This document shows, piece by piece, positions 12,632 to 24,010 of a stretch of 64,000 bases of DNA. The position numbers and the translations under genes were made by a program. The notes below the pieces were generated by a model. That model had not been told where the DNA came from and made no database searches. It saw nothing but the letters and a program-made list of their open reading frames with translations. Origin of the DNA: Papio anubis (taxonomy: Eukaryota; Chordata; Mammalia; Primates; Cercopithecidae); contig NC_044978.1 in NCBI RefSeq assembly GCF_008728515.1, positions 1,383,771-1,447,770 on the forward strand, in the 5' to 3' direction. Each line of letters begins with the position of its first letter. The stretch's first letter is position 1.

Positions 12632-13412
12632 CAAACACCAGGAGTTCAGTCTAGGTTCTTCTACTGGCTGCACAGAAAGCCAAGAACTGAGACGATGAGT
12701 ATTGCTAAGGACGAAGGCTTTAATAGGGTGCTGCGGCCAAAGAGATGGGAGCTCAGTCTCAAATCCCTCTTTGACCAACTGAAACTAGGAGTTTATATAG
12801 CAGGGAAGGAATGTAACAATGTGTAAGCAACAATGTATAAGGAAACAGGAACTAGTGAGGGGCAAGGAAGTGATCATGATGAATGAGGGGTCTGGCATCT
12901 CATTGTCTGGATGTGGTAACTGGGTGAGTTTCAGTTCTTTTTTTTGAGACCGAATCTGGCTCTGTCGCCCAGGCTGGAGTGCAGTGGTGCGATCTGGGCT
13001 TACTGCAAGCTCTGCCTCCCGGGTTTACGCCATTCTCCCGCCTCAGCCTCCCATGTAGCTGGGACTACAGGCACCGCCACCTCGTCCGGCTAGTTTTTTT
13101 TTTTTTTTTTTTTTTTTGTATTTTTTAGTAGAGACGGGGTTTCACCCAGTTAGCCAGGATGGTCTCGATCTCCTGACCTCGTGATCCGCACGTCTCAGCC
13201 TCCCAAAGTGCTGGCATTACAGGCTTGAGCCACCGCACCCGGCCGAGTTTCCGTTCTTTAATACTTTTTTTTTTGAGAGGCCTGAAGGTCATTTCTTGAA
13301 GAAGGAACTCAGAAAAAACAAATACAAGTTTCAAACTTTATTTGTTTGAAAACAAATTTCTATGTTCATCGAAAAATTTAAAAAAATATATGGGACTACT
13401 GGGTCTGTTTCA
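12632..13412 (-). mobile_element. solo LTR of an ERV family (same family as 43308-43750), antisense, with Alu inside
   Basis: Read in reverse it starts TGAAACAGACCCAG, has a TATA-like CTATATAAACTCCTAG and an ATTAAA polyadenylation-type signal, and ends CTGGTGTTTG. The same ordered blocks occur at 43308-43750 on the plus strand, which defines the ends. I cannot name the family; the ERV1 class fits. It splits an antisense L1 and is itself split by a young Alu. Confidence 0.75.
12938..13244 (-). mobile_element. AluY-type, antisense, Old World monkey-like variant, nested in an LTR
   Basis: Has GGCACCGCCACCTCGTCCGG then CTAG plus an expanded T-run, CACCCAGTTAGCCAGGATGG, and the end GGCTTGAGCCACCGCACCC. 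A duplication of about 15 bp (GAGTTTCAGTTCTTT / GAGTTTCCGTTCTTT) flanks it, so the insertion is well delimited and young. Confidence 0.95.
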
Positions 13413-16134
13413 GAATCATACGGTATTTATCCTTTTATGACTGGCTTATTTCACTTACCATAATGACCTACACTTGTAGCATGCATCAGAATTTCCTTCC
13501 ATTTTAAGGCTGAAAAATATTTTATTGCAAGTAAATGTCATATTTTGTTTATTCCTCCAGCAACGAACACTTGGCTTACTTCCACCTTTTGACTATTGTT
13601 AGTAATGCTGCTTATGAACATAGGTGCAAAAATATCTGCATGAATGCTTCTTTTTAATTATTTTTGATATATACCCAGGAGTGAAATCACTGAATCATAT
13701 GGTAATTCTATTTTTAATTTTTTGAGTAACCACCGTACTGTTTTCCATAGTGGCTGCACCATTTTATCTCCCACCAAAAATGCAAAAGTTTTCCAGTTTA
13801 TGCACATCCTTGCCAATGCTTATTTTCTGATTTTTTTTTAATAGTAGCAATCCTAATGGGTATAAAGTGGTATCTTAGTGTTTTGCAAGTCACGGTTTTG
13901 ACTCGCATTTCTCTAACAAATAGTGATATCAAGCATCTCTCCATGTGCTAATTAGCTATGTGTGTATCTTCTTTGTAAAAATGTCTATTCAAGGCTTTTG
14001 TCGATCGTTTAATTGGGTTGTGTGTTGTGTGTATGTTTTAAGAGTTCTTTATATATTCTTAATATTAACTCTAATCAGTTATATTATTTGCAAATGTTTC
14101 CCATTTTGTGGGTTGCCTTTTCACTCCGCTGATTATAGCCTGTTCTGCACAGAAGTTTTTAACTTTGGTGTAGTCCAATTTACTTTTCTCTGTTATCTAT
14201 GCTTTTATTGTCATACCAAAAAAAATCATTGCCAAATCCAGTGTCACGAAGCTTTCCCCTTATATTTTTGTTTAAGAGTTTTATAGTGTTATCTCTTATG
14301 GGTTAGGTCTTTGATCCATTTTTAGTTAATTTTTTGTATATGGTCTATGGTAATGGTCCAACTTAACTTTTGCATGTGATTACCTTATTTACTCAGGACC
14401 AGTGGTTGAAAAGACTGCCCTTTCCCTATTGAATGTTCTTGGCACCCTTGTTGAAATCATTTGACCATGTATGTCAAAGTTTATTTCTAGGCTCTCTATT
14501 CCATTTCATTGGTCTATATTCCTGTCTTTATGAGAATAACCACTGTTTTGATTACTGTAGCTTTGGAGTGAGTTTTTAAATCAAGAAGTATGAGACCTCT
14601 AAACTTTGTTTTTCTATTTCAAGATGATTTTGGCTATTATAGATTCCTTTAATTTCCATTTGAATTTAACAATGAATTTTTCCATGTCTGCAAAACAGGT
14701 TTGAGATTTTGATAGGGATTGCATTGAATCTGTAGATCATTTTGGGGAAGACTAACATCTTAACAACATAACTGTTCTAAGTCATGAATATTGATGTCTT
14801 TCCACTTATGTATATCTTTCTTTTATAGTTTTCAGTGTACAAGTCTTTTGCCTCAGTGGTTAAGTTTGTTCTTAAGTATTTTATTCTTTTTAATGCTATT
14901 GTAAATTGAATTGTTCTTAATTTCCTTTGAGTTACTCATCATTAATATATATAAATGCAATTGATTTTTGTGTGTTGATTTTGGATTCTGCAACTTTGCT
15001 GAATTCATTTTTATGTAACAGTTATGGTTTTCTACACATAAGATTATGTGATCTGTGAACAGAGATAAATTTACTTCTTCCTTTCTCATGTGGATGACTT
15101 TTATTTCTTTTTCTTACCTAATTACTCCAGGTAGGACTTGTAGTCCTAATACTAATTAGAATAGAAATGGTGAAAGAGGGCATCCTTGTCTTGCTCCTCT
15201 TAATCTTAGAGGGAGACCATTCAGTCTTTAACCATTGAGTAGGATGTTAGTTGTGGAGTGTTTATATTTGGCCTTTACTATGTTGACAAAGTTTCCTTCC
15301 ATTACTAGTTCGTTGAGTGTTTTGCAGTAAGAGCATCTTGTCAAATTTTTTTTTTCTGCATCAGTTGAGATTATCACGTGGTTTTTGTTCTTCATTCTGT
15401 GAAAGTAGGGTGTTACTTTGATTTTCATATATTGAACCATTCTTGCATTCCAGGACTAAAGCCCACTTTGTAATAATGTAAAATCTTTTTAATGTCTTGT
15501 GAATTCAGATTACTAGTATTTTATTGAGGATTTCTGTATCAGTATTAATCAGGGATATTGGTCTGTACTTTCTTTTCTTGTAGTGTATTTGTCTGATTTT
15601 GGTATCAGGGTAAATCTGGTCTCATAGATTGAGTTTGGCAGTACTCCCTACACTTTGCTTTTTATTAAGAGTTTGAGAAGGATTTGTTTTAATTGTTCTT
15701 TAAATGTTTGCTAGAATTATCCAGTGAAGCCATCTAACCCTTAGCTTTTCTTTGCTGGGAGGTTATTACAGAGTTAATCTCCTTACTGTTAAGTCTATTT
15801 AGATATTCTGTTTCTTCGTGATTCAATCTTGGCCATTTGTTTCTAGGAATTTGTCCATCTCACCGAAGATGTTGTTTGTATAAAATTATTCATAGTCCTC
15901 TTTTATAATCCTTTTTATTTCTGTAAAATTGATAGTAATGTCTCCTCTTTCACTTCTGATTTTCAGTTTTTTGAGTCTTCTTTCTTCCTTAATCATTCTA
16001 GCAAAAAATTTCTCAATTTTGTTAACCTTTTTGAAGAACCAATTCTTTGTGTAAAAAGTTTTTTATTTAACTTTACTATTTTGTTTTTATTCAAATTTAT
16101 TATCTTGAAAATACATTTGCATATTAAAATATAC

Positions 16135-16418
16135 AGCCAGATGCGGCAGCCTATGCCTGTAATCCCAGCACTTTGGGAGGCTGAGGCAGGCAGATCGTCT
16201 GAGGTCATGAGTTCAAGACCAGCCTGGCCAACGTGGCCAAATCCTGCCTCCACTAAAAATCAAAAAAAAAAAAAAAAAAAAAGTTGGATATGTAGTCCCA
16301 GTTACTCAGGAGGCTGAGGCAGGAGAATTGCTTGAACCCAGGAGGCAAAGGCTGTAGTAAGCCAAGACTGCACCATGGCACTCCAGCCTGGATGACACAG
16401 TGAGACTCTGTCTCAGAA
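16135..16418 (+). mobile_element. Alu, sense
   Basis: Starts CAGCCAGATGCGGCAGCC, has an expanded A20 central linker at about 16262-16282, and ends at GTCTCAGAAAATGTG. Confidence 0.92.
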
Positions 16419-16529
16419 AATGTGTGTATATATATCTATAATAGAACTAATCATGCATTTAGTAAATGGCACATCCACGATAAAATACAAGCTTTCCTAA
16501 CTTAAATACCATGATCTGTTCACCCAATA

Positions 16530-17035
16530 TGTGTCTGGAATTTATTTCTTCCCATGGGTTCCTGGTCTTGCTGACTTCAAGAATGAAGCTGTGGACGCTC
16601 ACAACAAGTCATACAGCTCTCAAAGCTGGCACCTCCAGAGTTGTTTGTTCCTCCTGGTGGGTTAGTATCTCGCTGACTTCCGGAATGAAGCTGCAGACCC
16701 TGGTGGTGAGTGTTACAGCTCATAAAGGTAGTACAGACCCAAAGAGTGAGCAGCAGCAAGATTTATTGTGAAGAGTGAAAGAACAAAGCTTCCACACCAT
16801 GAAAGGGAACCCCAGAGGGTTGCCTCTGCAGGCGCCAGTGGTCAGCTTTTATTCCCTTATTTGGCCCCACCCATGTCATGCTGACTGGGCATTTTACAGA
16901 GCGCTGATTGGTCCGTTTTTACAGAGTGCTGATTGGTGCATTTACAAATCTTTAGCTAGACACAGAGTGCTGATGGGTGTGTTTATAATCCTCAAAGTCC
17001 CCACACGACTCAGAAGCCCAGCTGGCTTCTCCTCA
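16530..17035 (-). mobile_element. solo LTR12 (HERV9 LTR), antisense, short form
   Basis: Antisense LTR12 hallmarks: GCTGACTTCAAGAATGAAGC, GCAAGATTTATTGTGAAGAG, TTATTTGGCCCCACCC, repeated GAGTGCTGATTGG units, and GAAGCCCAGCTGGCTTC at the right end. Only about three U3 CCAAT units are present. Candidate imperfect flanks are ATATG on the left and GTATG on the right. No internal HERV9 sequence adjoins it. Confidence 0.9.
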
Positions 17036-18176
17036 GTATGTAGTTAGTTCTAACTCCACTTTTAGAACCTTAAATATCATATTTAATATAACTGATGGTA
17101 AGGTAAAAGATGAGGTTGTTTAAAAAGTAAAATCACTACTCAGTGAACATGCTCACTTTTAACACATAACTGGGACAACAGAGAATTATGAAACTACCCT
17201 GATATGTAGATCCCAGGGAAGAGGAGGGACCAACAAGTTAGAAAGCAGGTCAGTAAAAATGTTCCTAAAGACAGACTAAGTGTAGACTAATATGTACATA
17301 GGGGGATGGGAGAGGTTGATAGGACTGTGTTTGCCTCTGCCATTTTGGGGCTCCATCCCCAGTACCACTTTTCTTAGCAATAGTGGATTTATTCCTGTGA
17401 AATGTCAGTTTGTTCTATAGAGCAATTTCTCTCCAAAACTTTATAGACATCATTTTCCAGGATAAAATGAATAGTTACAGAATAAGTATTATAAGGCCAA
17501 ATCTGTTAAACGCCTCTTAAAAATCAGGCAAGCCTCCGTCTATATGTGTATGTGCCAGACCTGTCATTTCTATCCGTATTTGTCAAAGGATTTCCAGACT
17601 ATTAGCATACTTGGCATTCGTTTAATTAACACTGGAGCTTGTAAATCAAAGTGAAGACTTAAATGTATCCTGTGAGACTCATGTTTCTCACTGCTGAGAA
17701 TAACTGCACTTTATAAAGAACTGAAAATTGGCAACTAAGAGTACAAATTTGGATAATTTGACAATAGTCGTTATGCCTATTAATTATCTTTTAAAAAATA
17801 CATAAAATATTTTATTATCTACAATTAGGTGACACAAATTTTATAGAATTGAGAATATTGATCTTTTTATCTTAAATTTTACGGATTTGGTTTATTTTCA
17901 TATTACCCAGCAATTATATTTAAAAGCAGAACTTAATCCTCACTCACAAAATCATACAATCATTTAGTAAGGAGGAAGACTAGTGGTTTTCTTGTTCTGC
18001 TTTGGAGAGATCTACCCACTGTTTTAATAGAATCTTATTTAAAAACCTCTTTAGTAACCAAAATTTTGCTGCCTTTTTTTTTTTTCCAGTGCTAAGTCAT
18101 TTTAAGGTCAGTTTTGTACCTTTTATCAGATGGGCATTCTTTGTTTCTATTAATAACATGTTCCCTAGTTTTGTGG

Positions 18177-18180
<4 letters not shown>
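17036..18180. other. unassigned non-coding DNA
   Basis: No repeat recognised. 17520-17680 is non-repetitive with several TAAT/ATTAAT words and reads like possible conserved non-coding DNA, but this is only an impression. Confidence 0.4.
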
Positions 18181-18212
<32 letters not shown>

Positions 18213-18489
18213 CACAGTCTCGCTCTGTCACCCAGGATGCAGTGCAGTGGTGCAATCTCTGGTCACTGCAAGCTCCACCTCCCAGCTTAAGGCGATTCTC
18301 CTGCCTCGGCCTCCCGAGTAGCCAGGACTACAGGCATCCACCACCACGCCTAGCTAATTTTTTGTATTTTTAGTAGAGATGGGGCTTCATTATGTTGACC
18401 AGTGTGGTCTCAATCTCCTGACCTTGTGATCCACCCGCCTCCGCTTTCCAAAGTGCTGGGATTACAGGCGTGAGCCACCAGGCCCGGTC
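18181..18489 (-). mobile_element. Alu, antisense, long poly-T
   Basis: A T-run of about 30 bases at 18181-18210 is followed by GTCTCGCTCTGTCACCCAGG and ends GGCGTGAGCCACCAGGCCC. Full length. Confidence 0.95.
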
Positions 18490-19129
18490 CACGTTGTCTA
18501 GTTTTTTGAGATTTCATAAATGTATCAGCCTATCCAGTTTCGAAGCCTTTGCGCTGCTCTGTGCCAGCAGGGGGCGCCAGCGAACCCGATCCAGGGGTAT
18601 CATTCAGTCCCAGAGCCTGGCGTGAAACAGCCTGGACCTGTGAGGGAAAGGAGCTTGCTCAAAGATCACTGTCCCTTAGATCTGTTCTTAGGGTTCAGTG
18701 GGGCAAATCACGGGACCACCATTCTCCCAATCATGGAGCTTGGGCTCAGCGTCCTCTTTTCTCCTTTGGACTCATATGTCGTCGGCTCTAATTTACCGGA
18801 TATTGCCTTCCTCCTAGCTGTTCACATTGCCATTGTCTTCACCAGCCCCTGCTTGGCACATAGCAGTAAACACTGAACACATCTCCCTTCTTCAGCTCTA
18901 TACTAACAGAGTTCTATCTGTATTTGTCTCTAATCAAGTCTTCATGCTTCTTGGTGTGGATTCTTTCTTATTCTTAATTTTTGCCTTTATTGGTTGGTTG
19001 GTCTTATTGTTCTTTGCAAAACACAATATGTTTACATTTGAAAATTAATTACCAAGTTGAAAATCAAGAGTTTTGCATGAAATTCTAGATTTTTAGGTTC
19101 TTAAAATGTAACCAATTACCCCCATTTTT
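18490..19129. other. unassigned moderately GC-rich segment around the CTCF-like motif
   Basis: No repeat recognised. A 118-codon plus frame (18520-18876) and an overlapping 80-codon frame are open, but neither resembles a known protein. The rest (18880-19129) becomes T-rich. Confidence 0.45.
18564..18580 (+). promoter_or_regulatory. strong CTCF-like motif
   Basis: The sequence CCAGCAGGGGGCGCCAG matches the core CTCF consensus at essentially every informative position. It lies in a locally GC-richer, apparently non-repeat patch between an Alu and the LTR12 region. Binding is inferred from the motif only. Confidence 0.7.
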
Positions 19130-19436
19130 CTGTTTTTGTTTGTTTGTTTGTTTGTTTGAGACAGTTTTGCTCTTGTTGCCCAGGCTGGAGTGCAGTGGCA
19201 CAATCTCAGCTCACTGCAACCTCCACCTCCCGGGTTCAAGCGATTCTCCTGCCTCAGCCTCCTGAGTAGTTGGGATTACAGGCACCTGCCACCACACCCA
19301 GCTAATTTTTGTATTTTTAGTAGAGACAGAGTTTCACCATGTTGACCAGGCTGCTCTCTAACTCCTGACCTCATGATCCGCCCACCTTGGCCTCCCAAAG
19401 TGCTGGGATTACAGGCATGAGCCACTGCACCTGGCC
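19130..19436 (-). mobile_element. Alu, antisense (AluS-like)
   Basis: Starts with a GTTT-repeat tail and GAGACAGTTTTGCTCTTG and ends TGAGCCACTGCACCTGGCC. Flanks TTACCCCCATTTTTCT and GTACCCCTATTTTTCT are a diverged target duplication. Confidence 0.95.
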
Positions 19437-19797
19437 CCAAGTACCCCTATTTTTCTACGGGTGATTTAATTATATTTTTCCTTCTCTGCTTTTAGTTAGC
19501 TCTGCTGAAATGCAAATATAATCTCTCACTTCTCCCTCACCGGACATTGCCTGCACGGCAAGTTCCTCTAACTTCATGCTCCAAGACAGATGTCTCCTCC
19601 AGAGCTGACGGTGGATTTACAGACTGAAGCATGCGCCCATGGGACTCTCACCTCCAGGGGCGTGCCGCAGAACTGCCATCCTCCAGTGGTGACCTAGGAA
19701 CTCACACCCACCTGGACAGCATGTCGAAAGCATGCCCATTTGGCTAGTTTTACAACTTAACTCTGCACAGGAAGGTGCCAGTTCAACTGCCTGGTAG
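19437..19797. other. unassigned segment before the solo LTR12
   Basis: Non-repetitive, including TCACCTCCAGGGGCGTGCCG at about 19650. It ends in the GTAG that is duplicated after the LTR12. No gene seen. Confidence 0.45.
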
Positions 19798-21467
19798 TGA
19801 TAGGTGACAAAGTGCTAGCTGCCCTCACTCTCAGGGCCTCCGGCCTTGGCTTCCATACTGGCAGCGCTTGGGGAGCCCTTCAGCCCGCCACGGCACCATG
19901 GGAGCCCCTCTCTGAGCTGGCTGAGGCCGGAGCCTCCTCCCTCTGCTTGTGGGGAGGTGTGGAGGGAGAGGCACAGGTGGGAACCTGGGCTGTGCTCACA
20001 GGCCGGTGTGAGTTCCGGCGGGCGCGGGCGCAGGCTCCGCAGGCCCTGCACACTGAGCGGCCTTCAGGCACTGCGGGCCCAGGGCAGTGAGGGGCTCAGC
20101 AGCTGGGGAGGTTGCGCAGGGTCCTCCAGCAGTGCCTGCCCGCCTGCGCTGCACTCAAGTTCTCCCAGGGCTTAGCTGCCTCCCTGTGGGGCAGGGCTCT
20201 GGACCTGCAGCCTGCCCTGTCTGAGCTCCTTCCCCTGTGGTGGGCTCCCATGCGACCTGAGCTCCACGTGACCTGCTTCTGGGCGCCCAGTTCCATCCAC
20301 AGCCCAGGGGCTGAGGAGTGCAGGCCAGTGGCTTGGGACTGGCAGGCAGCTCCACCTGCAGCCCCACTGCAGGATCCACTGGGTGAAGCCAGCTGGACTC
20401 CTGAAGGGGATGGGGACTTGGAGAACTTTTATATCTAGCTGGAGGATTGTAAATGCACCAATCAGCACACTGTCTAGCTCAAGGTTTGTGAATACACCAA
20501 TTGGTACTCTGTATCTAGCTAACTCTGTAGCTAGCTAGCACTCAGTGACTCTGTGTCTAGCTCAAGTATTGTAAACACACCAATCAGCACTCTGTCAAAA
20601 CAAACCAATCAGCTCTTTGTAAAATGGACCAATCAGCACTCTGTGTCTAGCTCAGGGTTTGTGAATAAACCAATTGGTACTCTGTATCTAGCTAACCTAG
20701 TGGGGATTTGGAGGACTAGCACTCTGTGACTTTGTGTCTAGCTCAAGGATTGTGAATGCACCAATCAGCACTCTGTATCTATCTCAAGGTTTGTAAATAC
20801 ACCAATCAGCACTCTGTGTCTAGCTCAAGGTTTGTAAACACACCAATTGGTACACTGTATCTAGCTAACTCTGTATCTAGCTAACTAGCACTCTGTGACT
20901 CTATGTCTGGCTCAAGGATTGTAAACGTACCAATCAGCACTCTGTCAAATCGGACCAATCAGCTCTCTGTAAAGCGGACCAATCAGCCAGACGTGGGTGG
21001 GGCCAGATAAGGGAATAAAAGCAGGCTGCCATAGCCAGCCAAGGGCGACCTCCTCCTGTTCCCTTCCACACTGTGGAAACTTTATTCTTTTGCTCTCTGC
21101 AATAAATGTTGCTGCTGCTCAATCTTTGGGTCCATGCTGCTGTTGTGAGCTGTAGAGCTGTAACACTCACCGTGAAGGTGTGCAGCTTCATTCCTAAAGC
21201 CAGGGAGACCACTAACCCACCTGGGAGAATGAACAGCTCCAGACGCGCTGCCTTTAAGACCTGAGACACTCATCACGAAGGTCTGCAGCTTCACTCCTGA
21301 CAGCAAGACCATGAACCCGCCAGAAGGAAGAAGCTCTAGACACATTTGAATGTCTGAAGGAACAAACTCCGGACACACCATCTTTAAGAACTGTAACACT
21401 CACCCTGAGGGTCCGTGGTTTCATTCTTGAAGTCAGTGAGACCCAGAACCCACCAATTCAGGACACA
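19798..21467 (+). mobile_element. solo LTR12 (HERV9 LTR), long form with GC-rich 5' part
   Basis: Starts TGATAGGTGACAAAGTGC and ends CAATTCAGGACACA. GTAG flanks both ends (19794-19797 and 21468-21471), the 4-bp duplication expected for a HERV9-class element, so the 1670-bp LTR is complete. It has a GC-rich first 600 bp, a U3 array of CCAAT-bearing units (20450-21000), a GATAAG and AATAAAAG core-promoter zone at about 21005-21020, and a U5 with repeated AAGAACTGTAACACTCA-type blocks. No HERV9 internal region or second LTR is present. Confidence 0.93.
20455..20992 (+). promoter_or_regulatory. CCAAT-box array of the LTR12 U3
   Basis: Twelve CCAAT words: nine in the context CCAATCAGC and three as the palindrome CCAATTGG. 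They are spaced by CTAGCTCAAGG-type linkers. In other HERV9 LTRs such arrays bind NF-Y and drive transcription; here activity is inferred only. Confidence 0.8.
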
Positions 21468-22529
21468 GTAGGTAACTGACCAGAGCAGGGGGACCCTGCC
21501 CTTGCTCGTTTCCTCCCTTACCATATGAAAATGCCCACTTTTTGTAACAGAGGAGAAGCGGCACATTCAAGGGCAGGATGCTTTGCCCCTTCCCCCAAGC
21601 TAGCTTCAGAATAAATTCACTTATTTTGGATCAGATATCCCTCTTGTGAACTGGACTGTACGTGCAGTGAGCAAGTAACGTGCATTTCAATTACAAATTA
21701 TAGAAGACCTGGCCACTCAGAGTAGATGGCCTCATCTAGTTTCATATCAGAGAGAGCAATGAAAGTTTCTGCTTTTTAAAGAAATAAATAAACGGCTTGT
21801 CTTGAGACTAGGAGAATTGGGCATTCTACCCCTTTTCGGCATGACTTAAACTTACTACCAATGTAAAGACTTACCTCATTCTTGGATACAAACAAGCTCT
21901 GAAGAGCAAAGGCTGCCTGAGCAGCTTATTGCACGGAGGAAGCAGGAGAAAAGATTATGTGAATATCATGCAGGTTGCGATGAAGAATAAAAACAGGAAA
22001 GTATCAATCGAAGATGTGATTTTCCCTATGTAATCAATAATTTAGTCATTCTTACTCCATGAGGCAGGGTAAGTACAGAAGAAGGTAACAGTGGCCAGAA
22101 GATTCCCTTTAGTAGACATCTCCTCAGGGATCTGTGAAGACAGGAATCTCAGCTCGTGTTACGAATCAAAGGCCATTGATGACCATGGTGTCTGAAGTTG
22201 CCAATAGCCCACCCCTTTAATTCTCATAATCACTTCAATTGTTGTGCTCATTGTATGTAGTTACTGCTTGTCTCCTCCCACAGAATGTTAAGACCCATGA
22301 CAGAAGAGACCATATCCATCTTTTTAGAAAAGTCCTTGACCTTATAATACTCATTCAAAAATGGTTATGGAATTGATGAATCCTACAATCTGAAAAAAAG
22401 TTAATACTCTGTCTTCTGAAAAACAAAAACAATACAAAACAAGTGCATTATCTTTGATGGCCTGCAGTATAATCAATGGCCTGCAGTATAATAATATTAA
22501 AAATTCTAGCATTACTTTCCAGGTCTTGA
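21468..22529. other. unassigned non-coding DNA
   Basis: No repeat recognised. At 22457-22492 a 17-bp word, ATGGCCTGCAGTATAAT, is duplicated in direct orientation 19 bp apart. Confidence 0.45.
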
Positions 22530-23244
22530 GGACCTGAATGATCTGTTCCAAATCTAGTATCCTATGTTTCTTTCCAAATCCTTCTGTCTAGACATCCTGT
22601 GCTCCAGCTGCAGAGAGCACTTTCATTCCCTTGGCTTATTCTTTTTTTTTTTTGAGAGGGAGTCTCTCTGTCACCCAGGCTGGAGTGCTGTGGTGTGATC
22701 TTGGCTCAATGCAACCTCTGCCTCCCAAGTAGCTGGGACTACAGGCACGCGCCACCATGCCCAGTTAATTTTTTGTATTTTTAGTACAGACGAGGTTTCA
22801 CCATGTTGGCCAGGATGGTCTCGATCTGACCTTGTGATCTGCCCACCTCGACCTCCCAAAGTGCTGGGATTACAGGCGTGAGCCACCGTGCCCAGCCCAG
22901 GTTATTCTTCTAAACTGTTCAGATCATCTCACATTGCATCTTTTGCTCATGCACTCTTTCGCTTAATCTTTACCTTTTCTCTTCCACATCATCTTACAAA
23001 AACCACCCAGATGGCATGTTCTCACTGACATTTCCACCATTCCCCTTAGAATGAACCTCTCTCCTCTGATTTCCTGTGGTATATCACAACATGCATTTTA
23101 ATCTTTCCCACACTTACTGCGTTGTATTACTCTCTCCTCCATCTAACTGGAAACTCATTGTGAAGAGAGAGATTTGGATATCCATCTTCCTATTTACTTG
23201 CCCAGATGTCTATCATGGTGCCTTCCTTATCCCAGGAGGACGAT
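22530..23244 (+). mobile_element. possible L2 3' region, sense, interrupted by an Alu
   Basis: Outside the Alu, pyrimidine-rich sequence such as AACCTCTCTCCTCTGATTTC, ACAACATGCATTTTAATC and CATCTAACTGGAAACTCATTG resembles the L2 3' part. The match is diverged and the ends are vague. Confidence 0.4.
22643..22898 (-). mobile_element. Alu, antisense, internally deleted
   Basis: Poly-T then GAGAGGGAGTCTCTCTG. The block between CCTCTGCCTCCC and AAGTAGCTGGGACTACAGG is missing (about 35 bp), and a few bases are missing near CTCGATCTGACC. Confidence 0.93.
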
Positions 23245-23367
23245 GAACATTGGCAGGCATGCCCAGCTGAAAGCTGATGCAGCGAGAACACTGGCAGGCA
23301 TGCCCAACTGAAAGCTGATGCAGCGAGAACATTGGCAGGCATGCCTGGCTGAAAGCTGATGCACCGA
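23245..23367. repeat. 41-bp x3 minisatellite
   Basis: Three tandem 41-bp units at 23245-23285, 23286-23326 and 23327-23367, each beginning GAACA(T/C)TGGCAGGCATGCC and ending CTGATGCA(G/C)CGA. A few substitutions separate them. Because 41 is not a multiple of three, no reading frame repeats. Confidence 0.95.
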
Positions 23368-23724
23368 GGCCTGCTCCATGCTAAGGCTGTAATTCTTCTC
23401 CCCAAGAATCTTCATTCTGGTCTTCAAGTATTCAAGGTAAACAGTCAGTTGTAGGCAATAATGTCATGTGACTTCTTCTGTAATTCCTCCTCCTTTTGTA
23501 TCTATTTTTGTCTGGGTGGGGGAGGGAGAAAGGTGTGTGAGAAACTCAGGCCCTGATGTCACAGTTTGCTCTTCCTTTTCAACACCACTCATAGACCCCA
23601 GGTCCCAGTGCCCAAAGAGTCTCTTTCTTTTGTCTACTAATTATTAACTGGGGATGCAAAAAAGAATCTCCAGCTTGGGGCACCCAGGCAGGTGTCCCCT
23701 GTCAGAGTGACATTTCAATAGTAC
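23368..23724. other. unassigned non-coding DNA
   Basis: No repeat recognised. It includes a G-rich GGGTGGGGGAGGGAG tract at about 23515. Confidence 0.45.
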
Positions 23725-24010
23725 ATGTTATGGTTTGAACGTGTCCCCAAATGTTTATGTGTTGAACACAGGAGTAAATTCATTATGGGGTGAGTGGGTT
23801 TGTTATAAAAGTGAGTTCAGCTCTCTCTTGCAGTCTCTCTTATGTGCTTTCCTGCACTGCCGCCTGGCACCGTGGAAGGATGCAGCGAGAAGCCCGGCAC
23901 CAGGTGCTGGCCCCTAAATCCTGAACTCTCAGCCTTCAGAACTGTGAGAAAGCAAATTTCTGTTTATTATAAATTACCCAGTCTGTGGTATTCTGATATA
24001 GCAGCGCCAA
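23725..24010 (+). mobile_element. MaLR LTR (MLT1/MST-like), sense
   Basis: TTATGGTTTGAACGTGTCCCC at the start, CAGAACTGTGAGAAAGCAAA and TATAAATTACCCAGTCTGTG near the end, closing with GATATAGCAGCGCC. This is the usual order of a MaLR LTR; the middle is shortened. Confidence 0.82.

Larger units (their letters stand above)
11820..16130 (-). mobile_element. antisense L1 (3'UTR through ORF2), broken by later insertions
   Basis: Reverse-complement L1 sequence runs from the 3'UTR (GTGATAAAATATACC at 11827; CATTGTTGTGCAACCATCATC at about 12449) through most of ORF2 (CTGTAGCTTTGGAGTG, GGCATCCTTGTCTTGC, CTTGCATTCCAGGAC, TTTTTGAAGAACCAATTC near 16030). Segments are 11820-11861, 12388-12631 and 13413-16130. 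Between them lie two Alus and an LTR. Many stops and indels; no functional endonuclease or reverse transcriptase frame remains. Confidence 0.92.

Noticed and set aside
13945..14286. 113-codon plus frame
   Set aside because: It is the antisense of L1 ORF2.
19797..20468. Cluster of 63-109-codon frames on both strands
   Set aside because: They lie in the GC-rich 5' part of the LTR12; overlapping frames on both strands reflect base composition.
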